The position numbers and the translations under genes are program-made. A stretch of 64,000 nucleotides of DNA from Poriferisodalis sp965208925. Its GTDB lineage: Bacteria; Actinomycetota; Acidimicrobiia; Acidimicrobiales; Poriferisodalaceae. Shown here piece after piece: positions 34,351-43,017 of the stretch. The stretch spans positions 1,488,001 through 1,552,000 of the forward strand of contig NZ_OZ242364.1 of assembly GCF_965208925.1 (NCBI RefSeq), given 5' to 3'. Position 1 is the first letter of the stretch. Every line of letters begins with the position of its first letter. Under the pieces are notes generated by a model. The model was given only the letters and a program-made list of their open reading frames with translations, searched no databases and was not told the DNA's origin.

Positions 34351-35229
34351 CTACGCCTCGTTGCAGGCCGGCAACGCCTCTTCGGCGAACTGCGCAACGG
34401 CGTCCTCGGGCCGGCCCATGCGCAGCGCCGCTGTGTTGACCAGCAGCCGCTGCACGCCGTGATCGCGATACACCTCGAGACCTTCGAGCCCCTCGCGGTG
34501 GTGGTTCCAGTACGCGGTCAGCGCCAGCTCGGCCGGGTCACGCCCCTGGCGATCGCACTCGGCATGCATCTCGCCGATCAGGCGCTTGAAGTCGTCGAGA
34601 TCCTTGTGGATCACGTACCAGCCGTCGCCCCGGGCCACCAGGCGCCGGATGGCCGGCGGCGTCGTACCGCCGATGAGCAGCGGCATGCGAGGTCGCTGGG
34701 CCGGTGTCGGCAGCATCGAGAACCCGGTCCAGTCCAAGAAGTCGCCCCGGAAATCCACGTCCTCGCCGGTCCATGCCGCGGTCATGGCGTCGATGTACTC
34801 GTCGGCCCGGGCGCCGCGGCGGTCGAACGGCACGCCGAGCGCGTCGAATTCCTCCTCCAGCCAGCCCACGCCGATGCCCAGCTCCAGCCGCCCGCCCGAC
34901 AGGTGGTCCAGCGACGATGCCTGCTTGGCGAAGGACAGGGCGTTGGCCTGGGTGACGATGTTGACGCCGGTGCCGAGCCGCAGGCGCTGCGTGGCTCCGG
35001 CCACGAAGGTCAGGGCGATGAACGGGTCGGTGAAGCCCTGGTCCGACGGGATCGCCAGCTTCCCGCTGGGGTTGTACGGGTACCGGCTCTCGTAGTCGTG
35101 CGGCACGATGACGTGCTCGAACGTCCACACCGATTCATAGCCGAGCTCTTCGAGCTGCTGGGCGAACGATCGCAGGTAGCCGGGATCGAGGTAGGCGGCC
35201 GAGTTGATGGGCGTGATGCCGACGTGCAT
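34351..35229 (-). CDS. LLM-class F420-dependent oxidoreductase
   Basis: A 292-residue luciferase-like monooxygenase fold protein. MHVGITPINSAAYLDP begins strand 1; SVWTFEHVIVPHDYESRYPYNPSGK fits Rv2161c-type F420 oxidoreductases. RLRLGTGVNIVTQANALSFAKQ is the conserved non-prolyl cis-peptide region, LSGGRLELGIGVGWLEEEFDALG is the family hallmark, and PLLIGGTTPPAIRRLVARGDGW is the phosphate-binding loop. F420 or FMN is the likely cofactor. Downstream is a convergent plus-strand cupredoxin-like gene. Confidence 0.9.
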   Translation of the reverse strand: MHVGITPINSAAYLDPGYLRSFAQQLEELGYESVWTFEHVIVPHDYESRYPYNPSGKLAIPSDQGFTDPFIALTFVAGATQRLRLGTGVNIVTQANALSFAKQASSLDHLSGGRLELGIGVGWLEEEFDALGVPFDRRGARADEYIDAMTAAWTGEDVDFRGDFLDWTGFSMLPTPAQRPRMPLLIGGTTPPAIRRLVARGDGWYVIHKDLDDFKRLIGEMHAECDRQGRDPAELALTAYWNHHREGLEGLEVYRDHGVQRLLVNTAALRMGRPEDAVAQFAEEALPACNEA

Positions 35230-35388
35230 CTGCGGGACTGTACGCAAGACCCATAGCGGGTGCCGGTGGCCCGGTCACCCTCGCCCGCCAGTCAGATCAG
35301 CCCGTCAGCCCAGCGAGCCAACGCGACCCGTCGGCCCAGCGTTCCGCGCAGTCGTGCATGCAGCGGCCGGGTGCGCCAAGCTGTTGCG

Positions 35389-36747
35389 ATGCCGGGGGAC
35401 GCTGTGTCGCAGAATGCAGTGTTCGCCGTGGAGCGTGCCTCCGTCTACACGCCCGCGTACCGCGAACGCGTCCAACGACGCACGGTCGTAGTGCTCATCG
35501 CCAGCCAGGCCGCCGGCGGATTCGGACTGGTCGCCACCTACATCGTGAGCGCGCTGCTGGCCGAGGACATCACGGGCAGCTCCACGCTGGCCACGATCGC
35601 AGCCAGCAGCCTGTCCATCGGCTCGGCCTCGGTAGCCGCCCCGATGTCGAAGCTCATGAACAAGTACGGCCGCCGGTCGGGCCTGCGCTTCGGCTACCTG
35701 GTGGGGGCCGGGGGTGCCACGCTGGCGGTGCTGGGGGCCATCCTGCTCAGCTACCCGCTGCTGTGCCTGGGCGTGTTCGGCGCCGGCGCTGGCAACGCCG
35801 CCAACCTGGCCACCCGCTACGCGGCGTCGGACCTGGCCCAGGAGAACCGGCGCGCCAGCACCATCAGCATGATCGTGTGGGCCACCACGTTCGGCTCCTA
35901 CACCGGGTCGGTGGTGTCGGGCTATGCCAGCGACGTGGGCGTCTCGCTGGGCCTGCCCGACAAGACCGGCTCGTACGTGTTCGCCGGCGTCATGTTCCTG
36001 CTGGCGGCGGCGATCGTGGAGATCTTCCTGCGGCCCGACCCGCTGCACATGGCCAACGAGATGGCGGCCGAGGGCGTCGCCAACGGCAGCCGCAAGGCCG
36101 AGGCAAAGCCGACCGTGCGGGAAGCGATCTCGCTGATCATGCAACGGCGCGAGGCGCGCCTCGCCGTGTTCGCCATGATCGTCAGCCAGGTGACGATGGT
36201 GGGGGTGATGGCGCTCACCCCGCTGCACATGAACGCGGGCGATCAATCCCAGAACGTCATCGGCCACATGATGGGCTTCCACATCCTGGGCATGTACCTG
36301 CTGTCGCCCCTGGTCGGCCGGCTCACCGACTCGGTCGGCAAGTACCCGATGCTGTATCTCGCGGGAGGACTCTGCACCTGGGGCGCCTGGTGGGCGGCGG
36401 TGACGCCGCCGGCGGGCGTGCTCGGCGTGTTCATGGGCAACTTCCTCATCGGACTGGGCTGGTGCTTCGGCGTGGTCGCCGCGTCGAGCCTGCTGGTGGA
36501 GCTGTACCCGATCCATCAGCGGGTGTCGGTGCAGGGCGTGGGCGACTTCGCCATGCTCGGCGCGGGCGCCATGGCGGGACTCAGCTCGGGTGCGCTGTAC
36601 GAGACGTTCCAGTACCGCGGCGTGAACTACGCGAACGCGCTGTTCGGCTTGGCGCTGATCTTGGCCACGTTCTTCACCTACACCGGCGTGCGCCGCGCGA
36701 GGCGACGCCCGGAGCATCAGCAGCGAGCGGCAGTCGTCAGCGGCTGA
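35389..36747 (+). CDS. Major facilitator superfamily transporter
   Basis: A 452-residue integral membrane protein with about 12 hydrophobic segments, from the ATG at 35389. MNKYGRRSGLRFGYLVG is the typical motif A loop between helices 2 and 3; its partner GRLTDSVGKYPMLYLAGG occupies the equivalent loop of the second half. RPDPLHMANEM starts the central cytoplasmic loop. It resembles drug or metabolite exporters of the YdgF/EmrB-like type. The substrate is unknown. Promoter and regulator are not evident; the preceding 160 bp hold no gene. Confidence 0.9.
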   Translation: MPGDAVSQNAVFAVERASVYTPAYRERVQRRTVVVLIASQAAGGFGLVATYIVSALLAEDITGSSTLATIAASSLSIGSASVAAPMSKLMNKYGRRSGLRFGYLVGAGGATLAVLGAILLSYPLLCLGVFGAGAGNAANLATRYAASDLAQENRRASTISMIVWATTFGSYTGSVVSGYASDVGVSLGLPDKTGSYVFAGVMFLLAAAIVEIFLRPDPLHMANEMAAEGVANGSRKAEAKPTVREAISLIMQRREARLAVFAMIVSQVTMVGVMALTPLHMNAGDQSQNVIGHMMGFHILGMYLLSPLVGRLTDSVGKYPMLYLAGGLCTWGAWWAAVTPPAGVLGVFMGNFLIGLGWCFGVVAASSLLVELYPIHQRVSVQGVGDFAMLGAGAMAGLSSGALYETFQYRGVNYANALFGLALILATFFTYTGVRRARRRPEHQQRAAVVSG

Positions 36748-36817
36748 ACAGCAGCTCATCAGCGGCCCCTGCTCAGACACATCGCCCGGGCCGCTGCGCA
36801 GCCCCGCGGCCGGGACG

Positions 36818-37642
36818 TCACGGCGAGGTGAAGCGGTGCTCGTGCTCGCCGTTGACCGTCACGTGGAGGGTCTCGCCGCTGGCGATCTCGCCGAGGTGAA
36901 CGATGGCGTCGAGCTCGACGTCGCGGTCTGAGCAGTCCTGCGCCCACGGCAGCGGTGCGGGCACGAAGGCCGTCACCGTGACGTCGTAGCGGTTGCCGTC
37001 GCGGGCGACTTCCTCGCGGCCAATGTGATAGCAGCCGTCTTCGCGTGAGATAGCGAAGTTGACTCGCAGGTAGCCGTCGCTGCCGGAGCTGGTGACGCCC
37101 TCCCACAGCATCTCGACGCCAGTGACATGCACCGGCTCCTCGACCCGCTCGGGGTCGGTGGGGCTCCAGCCCTCGGGTGCCAGCTCGGGCGGCGGTTCCA
37201 CCATCACCAGCGTCATGTCGACGCGGCGGGGATTGCCACGGGTGATGACGTCGTACGCGGTGTCGTTGATGAACGCCATCCGACCGTCGCCTTCGGTGAT
37301 GACGGCCGAGACGGAGTACGTGTTGCGGTCGTCGATCTCGTCGCTGGCGTAGCGCAGCTCGAAGTCGATCGGCACCTGGCCGGGATGGCTGATGACCTGC
37401 TCGGTGATCAGCACCGCTGCAGCGTCGGCGTAGCTGGTGTCGCGCAGTTGGACGGTCACGACCGCGTCGGGCGACAGCGCGATGCGCTCCCGGTAGGTGA
37501 TGGTGCCCCTCACCGACGCGTCGGCACCCACCGGCTCGATGACCGACTCCGTCGTGGCGTCGTAGGGCGCGCATGCCGCCGCAACGAGCGCGAGCGCGGA
37601 TGTCACGCCGACGGCCGCCATCGCTCGTCGAATCCTTTGCAT
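36818..37642 (-). CDS. YbaY/YscW-like lipoprotein
   Basis: A 274-residue exported lipoprotein. The signal peptide ends at LALVAAAC (lipobox Cys). The domain that follows, VRGTITYRERIALSPDAVVTVQLRD, then YEVISHPGQVP-like ISHPGQVPIDFELRY and DDRNTYSVSAVITEGDGRMAF, is the YbaY/YscW (PF09619) beta-sandwich, found in type III secretion pilotins and many other lipoproteins. A C-terminal domain with paired Cys follows. Its function in Actinobacteria is unknown. It is last in the minus-strand series with the dioxygenase. Confidence 0.8.
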   Translation of the reverse strand: MQRIRRAMAAVGVTSALALVAAACAPYDATTESVIEPVGADASVRGTITYRERIALSPDAVVTVQLRDTSYADAAAVLITEQVISHPGQVPIDFELRYASDEIDDRNTYSVSAVITEGDGRMAFINDTAYDVITRGNPRRVDMTLVMVEPPPELAPEGWSPTDPERVEEPVHVTGVEMLWEGVTSSGSDGYLRVNFAISREDGCYHIGREEVARDGNRYDVTVTAFVPAPLPWAQDCSDRDVELDAIVHLGEIASGETLHVTVNGEHEHRFTSP

Positions 37643-37731
37643 CGGTGGCCCTTCGTGGGCACCGCGAAGCGCGGTACCGGTCGCTGCTTCATCTATTCCA
37701 ACGCACCGGCACCGTCCTCGGTTCCGTCGCA

Positions 37732-38583
37732 TCACCCAGCGATCTCGGCACCCGTTCCTGCTCGCTGCAAGGAGGACAGCAGCGAGCCCTGCCGGCCCAG
37801 CGGCTCCACCCCGAGCGAGCGGAAGATTCGCCAGTACAGGCTGATGTCGGACGAGATGATCGGCACGCCGAGTTCCGCCTCGATGCCGGCCGCCAGGCTC
37901 ACGAAGCGCCGGGGCAGGCCGTCGTCGTCCCGGTAGTTGGACATGCCGTTCACCAGCACGGCGTCCACGTTGGGCGCCTGGTTCACGGTGTACTCGCACG
38001 ACCGCAGCGCCAGGTCGCCGGGGAAGATCCAAGTGCAATCGTTCACCTCGTCCTGGGTGGCGTACCAGCCCTGGTCGACGAAGTTCTGCGCCCACACGAC
38101 GTCGATGCCGGCGCTGCGCAGGAATCGCACCACGCCGTCACGCCAGTCGGGCCAGAAGTACACGGCGTTCAGGGCCACCCGCTCGTAGCCGTGCGCCTCG
38201 CAGGCCTCCACCAGCGTCAGGCCGGCCATGTGGAACGGCGTCTCGTACTTCTCCGACATCTCGGCAGTGAATCGGCGGATGTCGGACGCGTCGGTGCCGG
38301 CGGCATGCACCCAGTTCGTGCCCACCTGCCCGACCATGTCGGCGCCGCTGTTGGACAGGCAGTGCACAGTCTCCTCAAGCAGGTGGAACAGCCCGGCCCG
38401 GTCGCTGAGGCGGTGCGCGTAACCGGGGGCGTGCAGCAGGCGGCCGTGCACGCCCACCGACGGCGGGCACATGCGCAGGAAGTCGGTGGGGGCCGCGTCG
38501 AAGTCCATCGGCGGCGCGGTGAAGCCGACCTGGTGCGGGAAGAGCTTCTTCGCCGGGTCGGACCACTTGGCAGGTTTGCTCAC
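37732..38583 (-). CDS. Asp/Glu racemase-fold (maleate isomerase/arylmalonate decarboxylase-like) protein
   Basis: A 283-residue protein, GTG start at 38583. The two-domain pattern of the family is visible: PHQVGFTAPPMDF at the N-terminus, SNSGADMVGQVGTNW in the first active-site strand, YERVALNAVYFWPDWRDGVV at the start of domain two, and DAVLVNGMSN in the second active-site strand. In maleate isomerases and AMDases these strands each carry or pair with a catalytic Cys; here the positions hold Gly/Val. The Cys present (39, 75, 128, 183, 196) are elsewhere. It is 25 bp after the dioxygenase gene. Confidence 0.65.
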   Translation of the reverse strand: MSKPAKWSDPAKKLFPHQVGFTAPPMDFDAAPTDFLRMCPPSVGVHGRLLHAPGYAHRLSDRAGLFHLLEETVHCLSNSGADMVGQVGTNWVHAAGTDASDIRRFTAEMSEKYETPFHMAGLTLVEACEAHGYERVALNAVYFWPDWRDGVVRFLRSAGIDVVWAQNFVDQGWYATQDEVNDCTWIFPGDLALRSCEYTVNQAPNVDAVLVNGMSNYRDDDGLPRRFVSLAAGIEAELGVPIISSDISLYWRIFRSLGVEPLGRQGSLLSSLQRAGTGAEIAG

Positions 38584-38608
38584 CGGGCTGCAGCCTCCTT
38601 CGGCGCGT

Positions 38609-39907
38609 TCACGAACCTTGCGGCAGGTACAGGTCGTGGTTTTCGGGATCCAAGCGCAGGCTCAGCTCGCGCAGGCGACCGTGGAACTCGTCGCGGGGAA
38701 CGTGGCAGAGGCGGATGTGGCGGCCGGAGGCCGGATCGAATGCCGTTCGGCCGTGCATCACCCGGTGGTTGTCGATGAGCATGCCCTGGCCGGGCTCGAC
38801 CCGGATGGTGGCGGTGAATTCGGGGTTCGCCATGCGGTCGCTGAAGGCCCGGATGGCGTCGTAGATCCGGTCGATGTCGCTTGGTGCCACGTCAAGCGGG
38901 CCGAGCGCCCGGTCGAAGTAACGGATGCCGCTGAGGCGCCCGAATTCGTCCAAGCGGATGACCGGGCTGCGGTTGCGCAGGTTGATCTCGCCGGGGTGGC
39001 GCCGCACATGGGTGACCGCCAGCGTGGTCAGTGCCTCGAATGCGTCAGGCTCGTCGGCGCGCAGCGATTCGGCAATGGCGAAGCCGTCCACGTAGGTGCT
39101 CATCCCGCCGACGTCGGTGTTGACCAGGCAGTGAAAGATGTCGATGCCCGGCGGGGAGTAGTAGAAGGCGTCGTCGATGTGGGGCGCTTGGGCCATGCCG
39201 GTCTTGGCGCCCAGCTTCGCCACGGGCTCGGCCCGCACGTCGTAGATGCGGCCATAGACCGTGGTCTCGTGGATGGGGCCGACGAGGTTGGCGAGTTGCT
39301 CGGTCTGCTCGGACTCGGTGCCGAGATGATCGATGCGCACGATGCCGTAGTCGCACAGCATGCGGTACGCCTCGAGCTGGCCGGCACCGCCGTCGCACGC
39401 ATCTGTCCAGCTCACGGTGGGGAAGTGCTCGGTGAGCTCGGCCCGCCAGGTGGTGGGCTGCCATGCGGCGCGGCGCCGACGAGCCGCCTCGTCGTAGGCG
39501 TTGGCGATGAGCCAGTCGCTGCCGTAGGTGGACCGGTGGCCATCCGGCCATGTCAGCACCAAGTCGCCATTGCAGACCTCAGCCTGGGCTGGCGCGATGT
39601 CCGACGGGAAGCTGGCAACCGTCGTGAATCGGATGCCGTCGGCCGGGTTGCCGCAGTCTGGGCACCAGCAGCAGTGCCGCAGCCACTGGCCGGCGAAGGC
39701 TCGCTGCCGCCCATCGGCGAAATCGACGTGTATCTCCCGCCTGTCGATCGCCGCGCCGGTCACTGCAGGTGCGTCGGCGATGCCGAGCCGGTTGCCGAGG
39801 TGCGGGTTGTAGGTGGTGATGTCGCCGGCCGCGCCATGCTGGGTCACGGCACCTGCGGACGGTTCGGTCGCCAGCTCAACCGATGGGGCTCTGGGCGGTG
39901 AGACCAC
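38609..39907 (-). CDS. Gamma-butyrobetaine hydroxylase-like 2-oxoglutarate dioxygenase
   Basis: A 432-residue Fe(II)/2-oxoglutarate oxygenase. Residues about 50-150 form the DUF971-type zinc domain of butyrobetaine hydroxylases, with CCWCPDC; a later His would complete the site. The TauD-like catalytic domain follows: HIDD (HxD) for iron, IDNHRVMHGRTAF with the distal His, and RHIRLCHV with the 2-oxoglutarate-binding Arg. BBOX makes L-carnitine from gamma-butyrobetaine; trimethyllysine hydroxylase is the alternative. GTG at 39907 overlaps the SDR stop by 32 bp; GTG at 39847 is a possible later start. Confidence 0.85.
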   Translation of the reverse strand: MVSPPRAPSVELATEPSAGAVTQHGAAGDITTYNPHLGNRLGIADAPAVTGAAIDRREIHVDFADGRQRAFAGQWLRHCCWCPDCGNPADGIRFTTVASFPSDIAPAQAEVCNGDLVLTWPDGHRSTYGSDWLIANAYDEAARRRRAAWQPTTWRAELTEHFPTVSWTDACDGGAGQLEAYRMLCDYGIVRIDHLGTESEQTEQLANLVGPIHETTVYGRIYDVRAEPVAKLGAKTGMAQAPHIDDAFYYSPPGIDIFHCLVNTDVGGMSTYVDGFAIAESLRADEPDAFEALTTLAVTHVRRHPGEINLRNRSPVIRLDEFGRLSGIRYFDRALGPLDVAPSDIDRIYDAIRAFSDRMANPEFTATIRVEPGQGMLIDNHRVMHGRTAFDPASGRHIRLCHVPRDEFHGRLRELSLRLDPENHDLYLPQGS

Positions 39908-40607
39908 CGTCCACAGTTAACACGCTGCCCGAAACGAATCCGGCCATCGGCGAGGCCAGCCAGGCAACGGCTTCGGCGACGTCGGCGGGTGTGCCGAGAC
40001 GCCCAACCGGATGGCGCCGGAGGGCTTCGATGCGGGCTGCTTCGGGGTCGGGCTGCCTCTCGAAAGCGGCGTCGGCGAGGGCGGTGCTGATCCAGCCGGG
40101 GCTGACAGCGACGCAGCGGATGCCCTCGTGGCCGTGGTCGATGGCGATGGCCCGGGTGAGCGCTTCGACAGCGCCCTTGGACGCGCTGTAGACGGCCATT
40201 CCCGCGTCGGCGTGCGTGGCGGCGATCGATGCGATGTTGATGATGACGCCGCCGCTGGGCTGGTCAGGCATCTGGCGTACCGCAGCCCGGCACATGTTGA
40301 ACACGCCGCGCACGTTGACGCCGACGACGAGATCGAAGTCTTCGTCGGTGGTGTCAGCGATGGTCTTCTCGACCTGGACCCCGGCGTTGTTCACTACGAC
40401 GTCGAGCGAACCGAATCTCTCGACAGCAGCGGCGACGAGGGCGTCGGCCTGGGCCGGGTCGGCCACGTCGGTCTGCAGCCACGCTGCGCCTTGGATGTTC
40501 GGCTCGCTGCGGCTGCCGGTCAATACGTCCCAGCCATCAGCCGCGAATCGCTGGGCGATCGCCTCGCCGATCCCCGAGCTCGCCCCCGTCACCACGACGC
40601 TGCTCAT
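39876..40607 (-). CDS. Short-chain dehydrogenase/reductase (SDR)
   Basis: A 243-residue classical SDR with a strong ribosome-binding site (AGGGAGG, 6 nt before the ATG at 40607). Motifs are TGASSGIG, VVNNAGV, ASIAATHADAGMAVYSASK with Ser, Tyr and Lys, and SPGWISTALAD. The GSRSEP after beta-2 suggests NADP. It overlaps the start of the butyrobetaine-hydroxylase-like gene, so the two are co-expressed. A carnitine 3-dehydrogenase or related role is possible but unproven. Confidence 0.9.
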   Translation of the reverse strand: MSSVVVTGASSGIGEAIAQRFAADGWDVLTGSRSEPNIQGAAWLQTDVADPAQADALVAAAVERFGSLDVVVNNAGVQVEKTIADTTDEDFDLVVGVNVRGVFNMCRAAVRQMPDQPSGGVIINIASIAATHADAGMAVYSASKGAVEALTRAIAIDHGHEGIRCVAVSPGWISTALADAAFERQPDPEAARIEALRRHPVGRLGTPADVAEAVAWLASPMAGFVSGSVLTVDGGLTAQSPIG

Positions 40608-40779
40608 GCTCGACCTCCCTTCTGGCCGCGGCTCTGCCGCATCGACATGTCGCGGCCCTTGGCCTCCGCCGCTTGATGCCGATCGCTCGTCACAGTTGGC
40701 AGGATGGCAGCATGGCGCATTCGAACCGTGCCATCGGCACGCGCCGCATGAAGTGCGGATCGCCCGCAAGGGCTCACTG

Positions 40780-41154
40780 ATGAGCATCGTCGGCATCGAA
40801 CACGTGCAGCTGGCGATGCCGCCGGGCCGTGAGGTTGACGCGCAGGCGTTCTACGAGGGCCTGCTCGGGTTGCCCCGGGTGCCCAAGCCGGCGCACCTGG
40901 AGGTTCGTGGCGGGTGCTGGTTCGAGAGCGATTCGGGAACGAGCGCTGTCAAGATTCATCTTGGTGTCGAGGACCCGTTCCGGCCTGCCCGCAAGGCCCA
41001 CCCCGCCCTGCTCGTGCACGATCTCGCCGCCTTGGTCGAGCGGTTGCGAGCCGCAGGCGTCACGGTGCGAGACGAACCGCTCGAGGGTTACGACCGCGTC
41101 TATGTGGACGATCCATTCGGCAACCGCCTAGAGCTGCTGGAACCGCACACCTGA
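40780..41154 (+). CDS. VOC-family protein
   Basis: A 124-residue VOC-fold protein from the ATG at 40780. IEHVQLAMPPGREVDAQAFYEGLLG, GGCWFES, HPALLVHDLAALVERLRAAGV and VYVDDPFGNRLELLEP match the glyoxalase/bleomycin-resistance fold. Likely metal ligands are His in EHVQL, His in KAHPAL and Glu in LELLE. The substrate is unknown. It is divergent from the SDR/dioxygenase series and ends 11 bp before the convergent oxidase gene. Confidence 0.82.
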   Translation: MSIVGIEHVQLAMPPGREVDAQAFYEGLLGLPRVPKPAHLEVRGGCWFESDSGTSAVKIHLGVEDPFRPARKAHPALLVHDLAALVERLRAAGVTVRDEPLEGYDRVYVDDPFGNRLELLEPHT

Positions 41155-41165
41155 GCGGGCGTCGA

Positions 41166-42317
41166 TCAGGGCCGGAATGACTCCAGCTTGAGCACCGGGT
41201 CGGTCCAGCCGTCCTCGGTGAAGAGCATGCCCGCGAGCCGCCCGATCTCATCGGCCGACTTCGCCGCCGAGCCGCATCCGCCCACTGCAACAGCGACGCG
41301 ATCGTCGACCCAGTCGATCCACGGCAGATCGTGCGGCGTGTTCGTGACCACGCAAGGCTTGATGTCTTTGGACAGGATCGTGCGGCGGGGGAGGAACTCC
41401 CGCAGACGGTCCTCGAGATCATCGGCCTCGGCCTGGCTCCCGCCGCTGCGGAACCAGTCGACAACGGCGGGCACATCGTCGGCGAAGGTGGCGGCGGGGT
41501 CGTAGCCACCGATTTTCAGCATGACCCGTCCATCCGGGAACCGGACCGGCGGTACCCAGTACACATCGTGGCGAGGATCTTCCTCGCAGGTGGCCGGGTC
41601 GGTGCGGGAGATGAGGCTCGGCAGCGCCGGACCGTCGTCGAGCTCGGCCATCAGGATCGTCCGCAGGCTGCGCTCGAGCGGCAGGTCGACGCCGACCAGG
41701 TCGGCCGCCCACGCCCCGGTGCACAACAGCACCACATCGGCGAGCAGCGTGTCGTTGCCGACGGCCAGCTGCACGCCGTCGGGCGTCGGCACGGCAGCGG
41801 AGACGGGCGCGTCCACGACCGTCCCGCCCGCTGCGGCCGTCAGGCGGCTCTGCGCCACGATCATCCGCCGTGGATTGATGTGGCCCGCCGGTGCAGCTTC
41901 GAGGATGATCGTGTCCGCACTCGACATGTCGATCCCGAAGCGCTCCGCAACCTCGGCAGCGGTGACTTCACGCGCGTCGACGTCGAGTTCGAGCGCGTGG
42001 GCAAGATCCGCCTGCGGATCGGCACCCGAATAGACCAGCCCGGCACCGGTGTGAAACGGGATGCCCGAGCGTTCCTCGATGTCCGCGTACCTGCCGATCG
42101 AGCGGATGGCCAAGTGCGACCAAGCGGGATCCGGATCGATCATCCGCGTGATGCGACCCTCGTCGTAGTGGCTCGCGAACGGACCGGTTGACGCGGCATA
42201 GTCCTCCGGCTCACCGGGCCCGATCAGCGCCACCGAATGCCCCGCTTCTGCGAGATGTCGGGCAGCAGCACTGCCGATCAGCCCCCGCCCGACAACCGCG
42301 ACCTCAAAATCCGACAC
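41166..42317 (-). CDS. DAO-type FAD oxidoreductase (sarcosine oxidase-like)
   Basis: A 383-residue FAD-dependent amine oxidase-like protein. EVAVVGRGLIGSAAARHLAEAG is the dinucleotide fold; GHINPRRMIVAQSRLTAAAGGTVV fits the DAO core; LLADVVLLCTGAWAADLVGVDLP and VAVGGCGSAAKSADEIGRL form the C-terminal FAD site. Monomeric sarcosine oxidase and N-methyltryptophan oxidase are relatives. It would oxidise an N-methyl or secondary amine, which fits the neighbouring quaternary amine-type genes. A divergently oriented cluster lies to its left. Confidence 0.85.
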   Translation of the reverse strand: MSDFEVAVVGRGLIGSAAARHLAEAGHSVALIGPGEPEDYAASTGPFASHYDEGRITRMIDPDPAWSHLAIRSIGRYADIEERSGIPFHTGAGLVYSGADPQADLAHALELDVDAREVTAAEVAERFGIDMSSADTIILEAAPAGHINPRRMIVAQSRLTAAAGGTVVDAPVSAAVPTPDGVQLAVGNDTLLADVVLLCTGAWAADLVGVDLPLERSLRTILMAELDDGPALPSLISRTDPATCEEDPRHDVYWVPPVRFPDGRVMLKIGGYDPAATFADDVPAVVDWFRSGGSQAEADDLEDRLREFLPRRTILSKDIKPCVVTNTPHDLPWIDWVDDRVAVAVGGCGSAAKSADEIGRLAGMLFTEDGWTDPVLKLESFRP

Positions 42318-42370
42318 GTCCGCAAGCTAGATGCTCCCGACGCCGAATCGCCGACGACCGATTCTTCGGG

Positions 42371-42757
42371 TCACACTCTGACGACGCCCAAATCGTCGAG
42401 TTCAAGGAAATCGGCGTCCTGGGTGACGACAGGAACTCCGTGGGCGACCGCCGTAGCTGCGATCCACGAGTCGTTGATCGGCATTGATAGGCCTCGTTCC
42501 CGCAGAGTGACCCGCAACCGTGCCCATGCCGCAGCCACGTCGCTGTCCACGGGAAGCGGATGCAGCGCCAGTGCGCTCGTGAGCGTGGAGAGTCGGCGAT
42601 CGCGCACGACGGTGTCGGATGCCTTCAGCACACCGACGCGAAGTTCGCCGATAGTGATGGCTGACACGCTCAGCCGATCGGGGAGTGCGTCGCTGCGGAT
42701 GGGACGACCGGCCTCGCGTGCGATGAACAGCGACGTGTCCGCCAACCCCTGACTCAT
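42371..42757 (-). CDS. vapC: VapC-type PIN-domain toxin
   Basis: A 128-residue PIN ribonuclease. The acidic residues of the active site are visible: Asp in LADTSLFIA, Glu in TIGELRVGVL, Asp in INDSWIAATAVAHG and Asp in VTQDADFLEL. VapC proteins cleave RNA, often initiator tRNA. Translation starts at the ATG at 42757, whose bases overlap the VapB stop in an ATGA; an upstream GTG at 42763 is also open. It is neutralised by the VapB-type protein encoded just before. Confidence 0.9.
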   Translation of the reverse strand: MSQGLADTSLFIAREAGRPIRSDALPDRLSVSAITIGELRVGVLKASDTVVRDRRLSTLTSALALHPLPVDSDVAAAWARLRVTLRERGLSMPINDSWIAATAVAHGVPVVTQDADFLELDDLGVVRV

Positions 42758-43008
42758 GGCCACGGCAGATCGTCCGTCGTCTCGGACTTGAGATCTGCCA
42801 AGTCATCGGCCAAGCCGGGGTCCGCCTGATGGGCCAAGACATCGCGGAGGAAGCGTTCGCGGCTCATCCACTGAGGGCGTTCTTCGATGGGCCTCAGTTC
42901 GGCGACCGGTCTGCCGTGCACAGTGATGCAGATCGACGCTCCCGCGGCGACCCGATCAAGCAGCTCGCGAGTCTGGTTGCGAAGCTCCCGTGAGGCCACG
43001 TTTTCCAT
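42754..43008 (-). CDS. vapB: Phd/YefM-family antitoxin (VapB partner)
   Basis: An 84-residue antitoxin. ENVASRELRNQTRELLDRVAAGASICITVHGRPVAELRPI is the Phd/YefM DNA-binding domain; the C-terminal acidic tail (LADDLADLKSETTDDLP) would bind the toxin. Translation starts at the ATG at 43008, just after the perfect palindrome at 43018-43033, which overlaps the likely promoter. It is coupled to vapC by an ATGA overlap. Autorepression through that palindrome is expected. Confidence 0.88.
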   Translation of the reverse strand: MENVASRELRNQTRELLDRVAAGASICITVHGRPVAELRPIEERPQWMSRERFLRDVLAHQADPGLADDLADLKSETTDDLPWP

Positions 43009-43017
43009 GAGAGAAGT

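Noticed and set aside
35230..35388. Possible tRNA or small RNA in the gap before the MFS gene
   Set aside because: No cloverleaf, anticodon arm or terminator could be found by eye.
35305..36780. 491-codon antisense frame opposite the MFS transporter
   Set aside because: It is Arg/His/Gln-rich without any fold signature, while the plus-strand frame has 12 hydrophobic segments and MFS motifs.
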